Shown one piece after another: positions 46,917 to 55,876 of a stretch of DNA of 61,342 nt. Below the pieces are notes generated by a model that saw only the letters and a program-made list of their open reading frames with translations, was not told the DNA's origin and did not search any database. Source of the DNA: Syntrophobacterales bacterium (lineage in GTDB: Bacteria; Desulfobacterota; Desulfobaccia; Desulfobaccales; 0-14-0-80-60-11); contig JAILZL010000016.1 of the NCBI GenBank assembly GCA_023512475.1, positions 1 to 61,342 of the forward strand, in the 5' to 3' direction. Numbering within the stretch: position 1 is the stretch's first letter; every line of letters starts with the position of its first letter. A program made the translations under genes and the position numbers.

Positions 46917-47795
46917 TTAAAATTTCACCCGCTGGAAACGCTCCGTCCGCACCTTTTCCTTGGGACCCGGCGGGCTCTCCCGGGTAAGGGCCCTGACCCG
47001 GGCCAGGCGCTCGCCGGTGGGGGGATGGGTGCGGAAGATGCCGCCGCCGCCCCCGGACATCTTCCCCAGCACCGCTGCCAGGGCCCCGGGCTGATAACCG
47101 GTGCGGCTCAGCATGGACACCGCCTCCCGGTCCGCCGCCTCCTCGGCCTGGCGGCTGTAGCCTGTCACCACCAAAGTGCGGAAAACATCCTCCACTGCGC
47201 CTTTAAAGAGGTTGAGCACCGCCCCGGCCACCCCGCCGCCATATTGCCGGGCCGCCTCGGTGCCCGCCGTGGTCAGCACCTCGCTCCACCGGGCCTGGCT
47301 GATGGAGTTGAGGCCGTCCTTATGGGCCACGTGGGCCACTTCATGGGCCAGCACCGCGGCCAGCTCATCCTCGCTGCCGCACATCCGGATGAGCCCCCGG
47401 GTCACCAGGATGAGGCCGCCGGGGCAGGCAAAGGCGTTGGGCTCCAGGGTGTCCAGGACGGCGAAGTGGTAGCCCCGGAAGGGGTTGGGCCGGGAGGATT
47501 TGCGGGCCACCGCCAGCCCCACCTGGTTGACATACAGGGTGGCCTCGGGGTTCCGATACAGGGGGTAGCGGGCCAAAAGCCGGGCCGCCACCGCCCGCCC
47601 CAGATAATACTCCTCGGCCTCGCTCAACGGCCGGGCGGCCTGCACCGCTTTGGTGCCGGTTTTGGTCACCACCTCCGCCGCCTTCTGGGCCTGGGACGGC
47701 AGGGGCGGGGTGGGAAGGGGCAGGGAGGGGATATTGAAGCCCGCCACCAGGGGCAGGCCCACCATCAGGATCAGGAAATGGGCCAGCCGGCGCAT
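46917..47795 (-). CDS. Secreted M48-family metalloprotease
   Basis: 292 residues with an N-terminal signal peptide (about 1-19, LILMVGLPLVAG). The peptidase domain has AFACPGGLILVTRGLI, zinc-binding AHEVAHVAHKDGL and the third ligand Glu in RQAEEAADREAVSML, followed by HPPTGERLARV near the end. It is a periplasmic M48C-type (LoiP/YcaL/BepA-like) protease without TPRs. The start codon overlaps the stop of the upstream SH3-domain gene by one base (ATGA), so the two are translated together. It is a different subtype from the M48-PDZ lipoprotein at 17270-18580. Confidence 0.92.
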   Translation of the reverse strand: MRRLAHFLILMVGLPLVAGFNIPSLPLPTPPLPSQAQKAAEVVTKTGTKAVQAARPLSEAEEYYLGRAVAARLLARYPLYRNPEATLYVNQVGLAVARKSSRPNPFRGYHFAVLDTLEPNAFACPGGLILVTRGLIRMCGSEDELAAVLAHEVAHVAHKDGLNSISQARWSEVLTTAGTEAARQYGGGVAGAVLNLFKGAVEDVFRTLVVTGYSRQAEEAADREAVSMLSRTGYQPGALAAVLGKMSGGGGGIFRTHPPTGERLARVRALTRESPPGPKEKVRTERFQRVKF

Positions 47796-48301
47796 CAGTT
47801 CAGCCCTCCTTCCTGTAAAAAGGCCTGCAGTCGGGCCGGATCCACCTGGAGGCGCTCCACTTCATCCACCTGGGCGTAATTGAGGCCCGGATTCTTCTGT
47901 CGGAAGCCGGCTTCCACCTCCGGGGTGAAGCCCTTGCCCGCCAAGGCCACCTCGTCGTGGGTGGTCTGGCGCACCGGGCCGCCGCTCAGGAGCGCCGGCA
48001 GACCGCTCACGGGCGGGCCGCCTCCGGCCACCGCCGCCTTGTGCAGCCAGCCCCGCTTCCCCTGATAGTCCACCTGCACCCAATCGCCCTCCCGGCTGAT
48101 GAGGCTCACCTGAGCGCCCTGGGGCACCGGCGCCACCGGCGGGCTGGTGAAGCCGGGTTGGGAATAGAGCTGCTGATTGCTCAGAGAAACGGTGAGGTTC
48201 TGGGGCCAGACCCCGGAGGGGAAGGCCACCAGAAGCGCCACCCCCAGGAGCGCCGCCCCCAGCCAGCGCCTCTGTATCCGCATCCGTGTACGCATGCCCA
48301 C
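47795..48301 (-). CDS. Secreted SH3-like domain protein paired with an M48 protease
   Basis: 168 residues. A basic N-terminus and hydrophobic signal (RRWLGAALLGVALLVAFPSG) are followed by a bacterial SH3 domain (about 35-90: LYSQPGFTSPPVAPVPQGAQ and LISREGDWVQVDYQGKRGWL). The C-terminal half (about 100-168) is predicted helical and contains EVALAGKGFTPEVEAGFR and VERLQVDPARLQAFLQ, which I do not recognise. The coupling to the M48 gene suggests a helper that binds cell wall or the protease. The start could be 48301 or one of the next ATGs (48295, 48283 region). Confidence 0.8.
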   Translation of the reverse strand: MGMRTRMRIQRRWLGAALLGVALLVAFPSGVWPQNLTVSLSNQQLYSQPGFTSPPVAPVPQGAQVSLISREGDWVQVDYQGKRGWLHKAAVAGGGPPVSGLPALLSGGPVRQTTHDEVALAGKGFTPEVEAGFRQKNPGLNYAQVDEVERLQVDPARLQAFLQEGGLN

Positions 48302-48357
48302 CTCCTTCGGCCCGCATCCGGCCGGCCACCCGGACGCGGCCGTCCTGCGGACGTTTC

Positions 48358-48384
48358 TGACGTCATGACCCCGGGGACGTCCCC
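48358..48384. promoter_or_regulatory. Two perfect palindromes upstream of the SH3/M48 pair
   Basis: TGACGTCA (48358-48365) and GGGGACGTCCCC (48373-48384) lie 57-83 nt before the SH3-protein start, both centred on ACGT. They could be operator sites; the GC-rich background makes chance possible. Confidence 0.25.
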
Positions 48385-48478
48385 GCGCAGCTCTCCCGGG
48401 GAACCGCCGACCTGCCCTCTCTTTTCCCCCAGCCTGCCAAAAGGGAGCCGAAAAAGCAAGGGTCCGGGTGGGTGAGGC

Positions 48479-50620
48479 CTATTTTCCCTCCGGCCGGAAG
48501 ACGCCGTCCCACTCCGGTGGCGGGGGATGGGCGGCGAGGCGCCGGCAGCGTTCCTCCAGGGCCGCGGCCGGATTCCCCTCGGGAAGCAGGGCCTGGGAAC
48601 GGGCAAAGTGCTCCCGGGCCGCCCCAAACCGCCCCCGCCGGTAGGCGGCCAGGCCCCGGAGATAGGCTTCCCGGGCGGCTGCGGCCTGGGGGGTCAGTTC
48701 CCCGGCGGCCGCCAGCACCTGGAAGATCCGCACCGGCGTCTCCCGGCCTTTCACCCTCACCTTATCCACTTCCATCAGCTCCAGGGCCCCGCCGCAGGCG
48801 GCGGCGGTGTCCTCACTCACCAGGATGGCGGTGCCGTAATATTTGTTCAGGCCTTCCAGGCGGGAGGCCAGGTTCACCGCGTCCCCCACTGCGGTGTAGT
48901 CGAAGCGGCGGTGCGACCCCAGGTTGCCCACCACCGCCTCCCCGGTGTGGATGCCGATGCGCATGCGCAGGGCCGGCAGACCCTTGGCGGCCAGCCCGGC
49001 GTTGACCTCCCCCAGGGCCGCCACCTGGCGCAGGGCGGCCCGACAGGCCCGCACCGCCTGATCCGGCTGCTCCAGGGGCGCCCCCCACATGGCCATGATG
49101 GCATCCCCCTCAAATTTGTCCACCACCCCCTCCTCCGCCAGGATGAGGTCCGTCATGCGAGACAGATAGTCATTGAGCAGGGCCACCACCTCTTCCGGGG
49201 GAAGCTTCTCCGACAGACCGGTGAAGCCCGCCAGATCGGAGAAGAACAGGGTCACCCGCCGGCGCTCGCCCCCCAGTTTCAGGCGTTCCGGGTGCTCCAG
49301 CAGGTGGCGGATGACCGCCTCGGACAGGTAATGGGAGAACATCCGGCGGATGGCCTGCTTCTGGCGGCCTTCGGTGATGTAGCTGTAGACCGCGGCGGCG
49401 GCGAAGGCGAGCCCGGCGGCCAGCCCCGGGAGCACCGGATCAATCCACAGGTCGGCCCGGAAGCCCGCGGCGCTGCCCCCCAGCACCGCGGCCGCCAGCA
49501 TCAGAACGGCGGCCACACTGACCCACAGCCGGAGGGAGCAGAGCACCGCCGCCGCGGCGGCCCAGGCCGACAGGAGCGTCCAGGCCCCCAGAAGCACCGG
49601 AGACAGCGGCCGCAGGAAATCGCCCCTCAGGAGGTTGTCCAGCAGGGTGGCGTGCAGCTCCACCCCGGGATAAACGGCACTCACCGGGCTGGCCTTCAGG
49701 TCCAGCAGACCCGGCGCCGTGAGGCCCACCAGGACCCACTTGCCGGCCACCCTCGCCGGAGGGATGAGGGGCTCCTGACCCTGGCGCACCCGGACACCGG
49801 AGCTGATCACCTCCGCGGCGCTCAGGCGGGGAAAGGTGCGGGCCGGCCCCCGGAACTTCAGGAGCAACCTGCCCTGCCCATCCACAGGCACCCGGAGGTT
49901 GCCCTGCACCAGCCCTCCGGTCTCATACCGCCAGGGTCCGGGAGCCGTGAGGCGGCTGAAGGCGCCAAAGCCGAGGATCGGCACCCAGTGATCCTGAAAG
50001 CGGCCCACCAGGGGCAGCCGCCGGTAGATGCCGTCCGGGTCGGGGCCGGATTCCACGTTGCCCACCCCGGTGGCGGCCTCCAGGAGCGGCCCCAGGGGGG
50101 GAAGGACCGCCCGGTAGGCCGGCCCCGGCGGCCCGGTCCCGGAGAACTGTAGCGCCCCCTTGCGGAGCACCTCCGGGGTGAGGGGATGGAGGGGCTTGTC
50201 CTCCCGGGTGAGGAAGCAGGCCAGGAAGGTGGGCCCCTCCTGCAGGGCCCGGGCGAACTCCCGGTCGTCCTGGGAACCGTACACCGACTCCTCGGTGAAC
50301 AGGATGTCAAAGATCACCGCCCGGGCTCCGCCCCGCCGGCAGAAATCCACCAGCGGCGCATACACCTGCCGGGGCCAGGGCCAGGAGAGACCCCGGGCGG
50401 CCAGATGCTCGATATCCGGCTGGTCGATGGTGATGAGCACCACCTCCGGATGAGGCGGCGCCAGGGGCAGAAGGCGGAAAAACTGGTCCAGGGTCTTCAG
50501 GCGATAGGGCTCCAGCACCCCCAGCCCGGCCAGGGCAAACACCGCCAGGGAGGCCAGGACCCCCAGCCCCGCCGCCACCTGGGCCTTGCGGGCCCTGATC
50601 CACGGCTGACCCACCGCCAC
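48479..50620 (-). CDS. CHASE2-domain adenylate/guanylate cyclase
   Basis: Membrane class III nucleotide cyclase of 713 residues. TM1 (about 17-36) precedes an extracytoplasmic CHASE2 sensor (about 40-340, with VVLITIDQPDIEHL, WPWPRQVYAPLVDFCRRGG and AVIFDILFTE). Three helices (about 345-420) lead to the catalytic domain (about 460-640): metal-binding Asp in FFSDLAGFTGL and Asp in DKFEGDAIMAMWG, then YTAVGDAVNLASRLEGLN. The tail has a TPR-like helical pair. All catalytic residues are present, so cAMP or cGMP production is expected; substrate specificity is not settled. GTG 50620 follows AAGGAG. Confidence 0.92.
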   Translation of the reverse strand: MAVGQPWIRARKAQVAAGLGVLASLAVFALAGLGVLEPYRLKTLDQFFRLLPLAPPHPEVVLITIDQPDIEHLAARGLSWPWPRQVYAPLVDFCRRGGARAVIFDILFTEESVYGSQDDREFARALQEGPTFLACFLTREDKPLHPLTPEVLRKGALQFSGTGPPGPAYRAVLPPLGPLLEAATGVGNVESGPDPDGIYRRLPLVGRFQDHWVPILGFGAFSRLTAPGPWRYETGGLVQGNLRVPVDGQGRLLLKFRGPARTFPRLSAAEVISSGVRVRQGQEPLIPPARVAGKWVLVGLTAPGLLDLKASPVSAVYPGVELHATLLDNLLRGDFLRPLSPVLLGAWTLLSAWAAAAAVLCSLRLWVSVAAVLMLAAAVLGGSAAGFRADLWIDPVLPGLAAGLAFAAAAVYSYITEGRQKQAIRRMFSHYLSEAVIRHLLEHPERLKLGGERRRVTLFFSDLAGFTGLSEKLPPEEVVALLNDYLSRMTDLILAEEGVVDKFEGDAIMAMWGAPLEQPDQAVRACRAALRQVAALGEVNAGLAAKGLPALRMRIGIHTGEAVVGNLGSHRRFDYTAVGDAVNLASRLEGLNKYYGTAILVSEDTAAACGGALELMEVDKVRVKGRETPVRIFQVLAAAGELTPQAAAAREAYLRGLAAYRRGRFGAAREHFARSQALLPEGNPAAALEERCRRLAAHPPPPEWDGVFRPEGK

Positions 50621-50888
50621 CCGGACTCCTTGACTGTCGTTCAGCGGAACGGGGGAAATCCCGCTCCCCCCTCACACTCTCCGCCCCACTCCTTTCACGG
50701 GGTTGAGGGAGAGAGCTTGGGGGAGGGGCAGATATCCACGCCGCCTGCCCCTTGGCCCCACCGGCATTATAGCAGGCTGCGGGACCCGCGGGCGTGGAAA
50801 GAAAAACGCCCCGGCATTGCGGGGCGGAATACGGGGCGTGAAGGGAGGGGCGGCCCCACGGCACCGGGCCGCCCCAAAGCGAGGCAGG

Positions 50889-51050
50889 TCAGTCCATTTC
50901 CTGCATCTTCTTGTTGCAGCACTCCGGCACCGGCGCGTCGGCGGGTGCGGACTTGAAGGTGTTGCACTGAATGCAGACGTAGGTCTTGTTTTCCTGCTGG
51001 GCCTCCGGTTTGTGGGTGCCGGTGGAACAACCGCACGAACAACCGCTCAT
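50889..51050 (-). CDS. 53-residue cysteine-rich protein
   Basis: A short gene with GGAGGATATTC before ATG 51050. The product begins MSGCSCGCSTGTHKPE, continues YVCIQCNTF and ends PECCNKKMQEMD. Seven cysteines (4, 6, 8, 26, 29, 44, 45) form a CxCxC head and a CxxC...CC zinc-ribbon- or rubredoxin-like core. Metal binding is likely, its role unknown. It starts 33 nt after the stop of the 119-residue cysteine-containing gene, so the two form an operon. Confidence 0.75.
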   Translation of the reverse strand: MSGCSCGCSTGTHKPEAQQENKTYVCIQCNTFKSAPADAPVPECCNKKMQEMD

Positions 51051-51083
51051 GAATATCCTCCTGAGATGGATTGGGTTTTTAAT

Positions 51084-51443
51084 TCACTCCGCGCCGGCGG
51101 GCACGGGCCGCTCGTAGTGTTCCTCTACGATCCAGCCCTTCTCCACCAGGGCGGCCAAAGGGGGCGGGTCGTAGCCGGCGTAATAATCCCGATTCCCCCG
51201 GGTATCCACCATGTGCACCTCCACCACAGTGTCATCCTTCCTGACCCGGTAGCCCCAGGCGTAGTTGTCGGTGGAGGAGGGGCAGGTGGCCTTGCCTTCA
51301 AAGACCAGGGTGTTTCTGTCCGCCTTGACCTTGGAGAAGGTGAAGCAGCAGTCCTGGCCACCCCCGCCGCAGCCGCACTTACCCCGACGGAAGGCGAAGC
51401 CGTCCACCTCATACCCGCCGGGAATCTTGCTGATCAGCGCCAT
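51084..51443 (-). CDS. Cysteine-containing protein of unknown function
   Basis: 119 residues. After MALISKIPGGYEVDGFAF comes a cysteine-rich segment, KCGCGGGGQDCC, then a beta-rich domain (RNTLVFEGKATCPSSTDNYA; GYRVRKDDTVVEVHMVD) and a C-terminal YYAGYDPPPLAALVEKGWIV. No signal peptide, so cytoplasmic. The cysteines could hold a metal or iron-sulfur centre. The family is not recognised. ATG 51443 follows AAAGGGGGATGC, and a good promoter lies just upstream. The following gene encodes another cysteine-rich protein. Confidence 0.7.
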   Translation of the reverse strand: MALISKIPGGYEVDGFAFRRGKCGCGGGGQDCCFTFSKVKADRNTLVFEGKATCPSSTDNYAWGYRVRKDDTVVEVHMVDTRGNRDYYAGYDPPPLAALVEKGWIVEEHYERPVPAGAE

Positions 51444-51471
51444 GCATCCCCCTTTGAGCCTTTATCACCAA

Positions 51472-51499
51472 ATACTAATTATCAATCTTTCTTTGTCAA
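51472..51499 (-). promoter_or_regulatory. Sigma-70 promoter for the cysteine-rich gene pair
   Basis: On the minus strand TTGACA (51494-51499) and TAGTAT (51472-51477) with a 16-nt spacer, about 30 nt before ATG 51443. A CCCCGGGG/CCCCGGGG inverted repeat lies just upstream (about 51501-51526). Confidence 0.6.
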
Positions 51500-51601
51500 G
51501 CCCCGGGGCGGATTTTTTCCCCGGGGCCGCCGACTGGACTGCCCTAGTGGGTTTATCAATTCGGTGGTTCCGGAAAAGACGGAAAAAGGCCGCAAATTCA
51601 T

Positions 51602-51630
51602 TTGACGGGACCCAAAGTCCGAATTATCTT
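51602..51630 (+). promoter_or_regulatory. Possible promoter for the RND transporter
   Basis: TTGACG (51602-51607) and TATCTT (51625-51630) with a 17-nt spacer; the spacer contains GGAC-ccaaa-GTCC. It is divergent from the promoter at 51472-51499. Confidence 0.4.
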
Positions 51631-51772
51631 TATGTGATAAATTATGGACAGGGGGTGGCCGGGTGTCGGCCTCCCTCGCAGTTCCCGGGAGGTGCCGGCG
51701 GCACCGCTCTTTGGCGCGCCTGCCTTGAGGGGGTGAGCCCATGGAGATCGTACCTCGGGATGGGAAACTACG

Positions 51773-54532
51773 GTGGCCAAGTTCACTTCGCCCGCCCCTG
51801 ACGGCCTCTGGACGACGCTCATCAAGCGTCTGGCCTGGCCCATCATCATCCTCAGCCTGGTCCTCACCGGGTTGTCGGTCTATTATTCCCTGACCCATCT
51901 GCGCTTTTCCCTCAGCCGCACCGAGCTGGTGGCCAGCGACCTGCACCTCATCCGCCTCACCCAGGAGCTGGAGCGGGAGTTCGGGGAGCGGGACCAGTTC
52001 GTGGTGGTGGTGGACAACCGGGACAAGGGCCGGTCCATCGCCTTTGCCGAGGCCCTGGCGGAGCAGTTGCGCCGCCATCGGGACCGCTTCCCGGAGCTCT
52101 TCTACCGGGTGGATCCCGAGCCCTTCCGGAAATGGGCCCTGCAATATCTGAAACTCCGGGACCTGGAGGAGCTGCGGGCCAAGCTCACCGAGCACCGCCA
52201 CATCCTGGAGGCCATTGCCGCCGAACCCACCCTGGTCCGGTTTTTCCAGGTGGTGAACCAGGAGATCACCCGGGCCATGATCAGCGAGGTCTTCACCTCC
52301 TTCCTGGAGGACAAGGAGGAGGAGCCCATCCCGGATCTGACCCTGTTCAACGCCACCCTGCGGGAGCTGGAGCGCAGCCTCACCGGCCAGGGGACCTACC
52401 GCTCCCCCTTGAAGACCCTGCTCCCGGGAGACCTGGGCGACCTCAGCCAGGAAGGCTACTTTTTCACCGATAACGACAGGTACCTCCTCTTCCTGGTGAC
52501 CACCCGGCAGGACGGCTTCACCAACACCAATGACGACCTGGCGCTCCTGCGGGCCGAGGTGGCGGCGGTGCAGGCCCGGTTCCCCGACCTCGTGGTGGGG
52601 GTCACCGGCCCTGCGGCCCTGTCCGCGGATGAAATGGCCGGGGCCTTCGCCGACATCAACCTGGCTTCCTGGCTGTCCTTCTTCCTCCAGGTGGCCGTCA
52701 TGGTGGTCTTCTTCCGCAGCCTCAAACGCCCCCTGGTGCAGGGCGTGGTTTTGGCCGTCGGCATTGCCTGGACCATGGGGGTGGCCACCCTGGTGGTGGG
52801 CCGCCTCAACATCCTGTCCATCGTCTTTGCGCCCCTGATGCTGGGGATCTGTGTGGATTTCGGCATCCACTGGTACTCCCGTCTGGAGGAGGAACAGGGG
52901 AGCCTGCCCCACTGCCACGACCAGATCTTCGAGCGGACCATCCGGGGCGCCGGCCCGGGGAATTTTTACGCCGCCCTGGCGGCCCTGGTCTCCATTCTGC
53001 CCCTGGCCTTCACCGGCTTTCAGGGCCTGGAGGAGCTGGGCATCATCGTCTCCCTGGGCATCCTCGCCTATCTCCCGGCCATCTTTGTGCTGCTGCCCGC
53101 CCTGGCTTACGTCACTGAGGGCTGCCGGCACCGTCAGGACCGGAGCGCCCCCCCTCCCCCCGCGGCCCCGGAGCCCTTCTTCTCCCTGAACTGGGCCCGG
53201 CCGGAGGTGGTGGTGGCCCTGGGCGTGCTCGTCACCGTGCTGGGGACCATCGGCCTGTGGCATGTCCCCTTTGATCTCAACCCCTTGCGCCTGCAGAATC
53301 AGCGCACCGAATCGGTGGTCTGGGAGCTGAAGATCCTGCAGGAGTCCCGTTACTCCAGCTCCTATGGCACCATGGTGACCACGGATCTGGCGGAGCTGCC
53401 CCGCAAGGTGGCGGAGCTGAAGACCAAGCCCACCGTATCCCACGTGGAGTCCATCCTCTCCTTCCTCCCCGAGGACCCGGAGAGCAAACTCCCCCTCATT
53501 GCCGACCTGGCCCCCCTCCTCACCCAGGTCCGGTTTGCGCCGCCGCCGGCCAGCGAAGTGGAGGTGGACCTGGCGGAACTGGGCGCAATCCTGGGCCGCA
53601 TCCGCTTCAAACTGAGCCAGGCCAAGGAAAGCGACTGGAAACCGGGGGCCAAGCCCGCGCAGGAGCAACTGGACGAAGCCAACCTGCTCCTGGCCCGGCT
53701 GGTCCCCCTCCTCCAGGGGGGTGGTCCGGAACTCGCCCCCCGCGCCCGGGAGTTCCAGCGCCATCTCTTCGCGGACTTTCGGGACAAGTGGGACCTGCTG
53801 GTGAGCAACCTGAACTCCGGCACCCCCGCCCTCACCGATCTGCCCCAGGCGGTGAGGCAGCGCTTCGTCAGCCCCCGGGACCACTACCTGATCCGCATCT
53901 TTCCGTCCATTGACATCTGGGACCCGGAACCCCTGGGCCGCTTCGTGGCCGACCTCCAGAGCGTGGACCCCAATGTGGTGGGCGACCCGGTGCTGCTGTA
54001 TGTGTTCAATTTCGCCTTCAAGAATGCCTGCCTGTGGGCCGCGGGGGTGGCCCTGCTGGCCATCTTTCTCCTGCTCTGGTTTCTGCTCCGGAGTCTCAGC
54101 TTTGCCTTGCTGGCCCTCATCCCCCTTATTGTGGGGACGGCCCTCACCCTCTGCCTCATGTGGCTTTTGGGCTTAACCTTCAATCAGGCCAACGTCCTCT
54201 TCCTGCCTTTGATTCTGGGGGAGGGCATTGAATACGGCATCATTATCCTGGTGCGCTGGAAACTGGAGGCCACCGCCCGGGCCATCACCCTGCCCCGCAG
54301 CACCGCCAAGGGTGTGGCCCTGGCCTCCCTGACCACCGCCTTCGGCTTCGGCAGCATGATGATCTCCGGGCATCAGGGCACCTTCAGCCTGGGGCTCCTC
54401 TCCACCGTGGGCAGCCTCAGCGTGCTGGCGGCGGCCCTCACGGTCCTGCCCGCCTTCCTGCGCCTGATGGAACGGCTGCTGCTGCCGACCCCGGTTTCCT
54501 GCCCCCGGCCTGTGGCCTCCATGGATGAGTGA
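51773..54532 (+). CDS. RND/MMPL-family transporter, HpnN-like
   Basis: Inner-membrane transporter of 919 residues with the MMPL layout: TM1 (about 20-42), a large periplasmic domain (about 45-270), a helix bundle (about 288-445 with GICVDFGIHWYSRLEEE), a second TM and periplasmic domain (about 470-740) and a second helix bundle (about 745-905 with LGEGIEYGIIILVRWKLEA and TTAFGFGSMMISGHQG). The paired GIxxDFGIH and GEGIEYGI motifs and the following MlaC-like gene match HpnN, which moves hopanoids to the outer membrane in Rhodopseudomonas. Start is GTG 51773; no in-frame ATG is nearby. No hopanoid cyclase gene is in the window, so another lipid is possible. Confidence 0.85.
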   Translation: MAKFTSPAPDGLWTTLIKRLAWPIIILSLVLTGLSVYYSLTHLRFSLSRTELVASDLHLIRLTQELEREFGERDQFVVVVDNRDKGRSIAFAEALAEQLRRHRDRFPELFYRVDPEPFRKWALQYLKLRDLEELRAKLTEHRHILEAIAAEPTLVRFFQVVNQEITRAMISEVFTSFLEDKEEEPIPDLTLFNATLRELERSLTGQGTYRSPLKTLLPGDLGDLSQEGYFFTDNDRYLLFLVTTRQDGFTNTNDDLALLRAEVAAVQARFPDLVVGVTGPAALSADEMAGAFADINLASWLSFFLQVAVMVVFFRSLKRPLVQGVVLAVGIAWTMGVATLVVGRLNILSIVFAPLMLGICVDFGIHWYSRLEEEQGSLPHCHDQIFERTIRGAGPGNFYAALAALVSILPLAFTGFQGLEELGIIVSLGILAYLPAIFVLLPALAYVTEGCRHRQDRSAPPPPAAPEPFFSLNWARPEVVVALGVLVTVLGTIGLWHVPFDLNPLRLQNQRTESVVWELKILQESRYSSSYGTMVTTDLAELPRKVAELKTKPTVSHVESILSFLPEDPESKLPLIADLAPLLTQVRFAPPPASEVEVDLAELGAILGRIRFKLSQAKESDWKPGAKPAQEQLDEANLLLARLVPLLQGGGPELAPRAREFQRHLFADFRDKWDLLVSNLNSGTPALTDLPQAVRQRFVSPRDHYLIRIFPSIDIWDPEPLGRFVADLQSVDPNVVGDPVLLYVFNFAFKNACLWAAGVALLAIFLLLWFLLRSLSFALLALIPLIVGTALTLCLMWLLGLTFNQANVLFLPLILGEGIEYGIIILVRWKLEATARAITLPRSTAKGVALASLTTAFGFGSMMISGHQGTFSLGLLSTVGSLSVLAAALTVLPAFLRLMERLLLPTPVSCPRPVASMDE

Positions 54533-54697
54533 TATGACCGGAGTTTATAGTGCGGAGAAGGGGCCGGGGCTCGCGTGCCCCTGTCCACTTCTTCCCAGCC
54601 CTCTCCCCCCACCCCTTATTGGGGCACGGGAGATTGAGGGCAAGCCGGAGGCCAGCGCCTCCCGGCTTCGCACCCATACCCAGATCAGGAGAGTGAA

Positions 54698-55288
54698 ATG
54701 AACCTGCTGTCCCGGGGAAGACCCTTTCTGTTGGCCCTGCTTTTTCTGGCCCTAGCCCTGCCGGCCACAGCCGGCCCGCCCACCGACTACGTCCGGGGCA
54801 TTCTGGAGGAAGTCATCCGCATTCAGAACGACCCGGCCATGGAAAAGACCCGTCCCGAAGCCATCCGCCGCATCATCCAGAAAAACTTTGACTTTCCCCG
54901 CATGGCCCAGGATTCCCTGGGGCCGGTATACGCCCGGTTGAGCCCCGGCCAGCGGCAGGAGTTCGAGCGCCTCTTCGCTGCCCTGTTCCAGGATTCCTAC
55001 ACCCGTCTGGTCCTCAATTTCCTGAAGCGGGAAACCGTCACCTACCATCGGGAGACCCAGGAGGGCCCCCGGGCCAAGGTCTATACCACCCTGGTGCGCA
55101 CCAACGAGACCATCCCGGTGGACTACCTCATGCACACCCGCAGCAACAACTACCTCCTCTACGATGTCATTGTGGACGGGGTGAGCATCCTGGAGAACTA
55201 CAAGCGCCAGTTTGCCCAGGTGATCAGCACCAAGTCCTTCGATTTCCTCCTGGAGCGGATGCGCACCCAGTACAAGGCCATCCGTTGA
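54698..55288 (+). CDS. MlaC/HpnM-like periplasmic lipid-binding protein
   Basis: 196 residues with a signal peptide (about 1-25, LFLALALPATAG) and the MlaC (Ttg2D) domain: IRRIIQKNFDFPRMAQDSLG, FERLFAALFQDSYTRLVLNF, VYTTLVRTNETIPVDYLMH and YDVIVDGVSILENYKRQFAQ. MlaC carries lipids across the periplasm; its relative HpnM is encoded beside HpnN. The gene follows the transporter by 165 nt and is closed by a strong terminator, so the two are a likely lipid-transport pair. ATG 54698 follows AGGAGAGTGAA. Confidence 0.92.
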   Translation: MNLLSRGRPFLLALLFLALALPATAGPPTDYVRGILEEVIRIQNDPAMEKTRPEAIRRIIQKNFDFPRMAQDSLGPVYARLSPGQRQEFERLFAALFQDSYTRLVLNFLKRETVTYHRETQEGPRAKVYTTLVRTNETIPVDYLMHTRSNNYLLYDVIVDGVSILENYKRQFAQVISTKSFDFLLERMRTQYKAIR

Positions 55289-55310
55289 CAGCCCTCTCCC
55301 CCGTCTCCCT

Positions 55311-55350
55311 CCCGGGCCCGGAGAGCCTCTCCGGGTCCGGGTTTTTTTTT
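55311..55350 (+). terminator. Rho-independent terminator after the MlaC-like gene
   Basis: A hairpin of about 14 bp (CCCGGGCCCGGAGA pairing with TCTCCGGGTCCGGG, loop GCC) is followed directly by nine T residues at 55342-55350. Confidence 0.9.
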
Positions 55351-55449
55351 CTCCTCCTTGCCTGGAGGCGGCGCAATGGTTATCTGCTAAGGCAAAAGGC
55401 GCGCCCCGGGAGGACCGGAGGCTGCGGACAACCGTCAGGGAGGAAGGAC

Positions 55450-55737
55450 ATGCTGGTCATCTGCACCGATTCGGACCGCCGGGAACTGATGGAGGTGCTC
55501 ACCGCCGAAGGGGTGACCCATGAGGTCTCCACCCGGGCCAGCACCCGGGAGCTGGGCACCGGGAGTTACGAGCTCTACACCGTCCGGGCCAACCTGCCGG
55601 AAGTGAAGGTGCCCCCGGAATACACCCAGGGGGAGGCCTTCAATCTCCGGGCCTGGCGGCTGCCGTCCGGACGGCTCATCATCACCGATATGGAAGGGAA
55701 CCTGGAGCAGATCACCATCCCGCCGCCGGGCAAATAA
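55450..55737 (+). CDS. Small soluble protein of unknown function
   Basis: 95 residues: MLVICTDSDRRELMEVLTAE, GSYELYTVRANLPEVKVPPE, FNLRAWRLPSGRLIITDMEG and a Pro-rich end. It looks like a compact alpha/beta domain, with no signal, metal or catalytic motif. Not recognised. ATG 55450 follows GGGAGGAAGGAC, a strong binding site, and the open frame upstream overlaps the terminator and cannot be coding. It stands alone on the plus strand between the lipid-transport pair and a convergent gene. Confidence 0.65.
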   Translation: MLVICTDSDRRELMEVLTAEGVTHEVSTRASTRELGTGSYELYTVRANLPEVKVPPEYTQGEAFNLRAWRLPSGRLIITDMEGNLEQITIPPPGK

Positions 55738-55876
55738 ACTAAGGGGCGCGGAGAGATTACCGAAGGAGGGCCGGAGGTCAGGGTCTTCTCCCCGACCCCA
55801 TATCCGGGTGCAGGGAGGGAGATGGGGGAGAGCGGGAGAGCCGGCCTTCCCGGAAAACTCCCGGCGCCACCCGGGC

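Noticed and set aside
54533-54697. Further copy of the 173-nt repeat family near 54560 and 55745
   Set aside because: Similarity is limited to GGGCCGGGG- and CTCCCC-type tracts; the inverted-repeat ends are missing.
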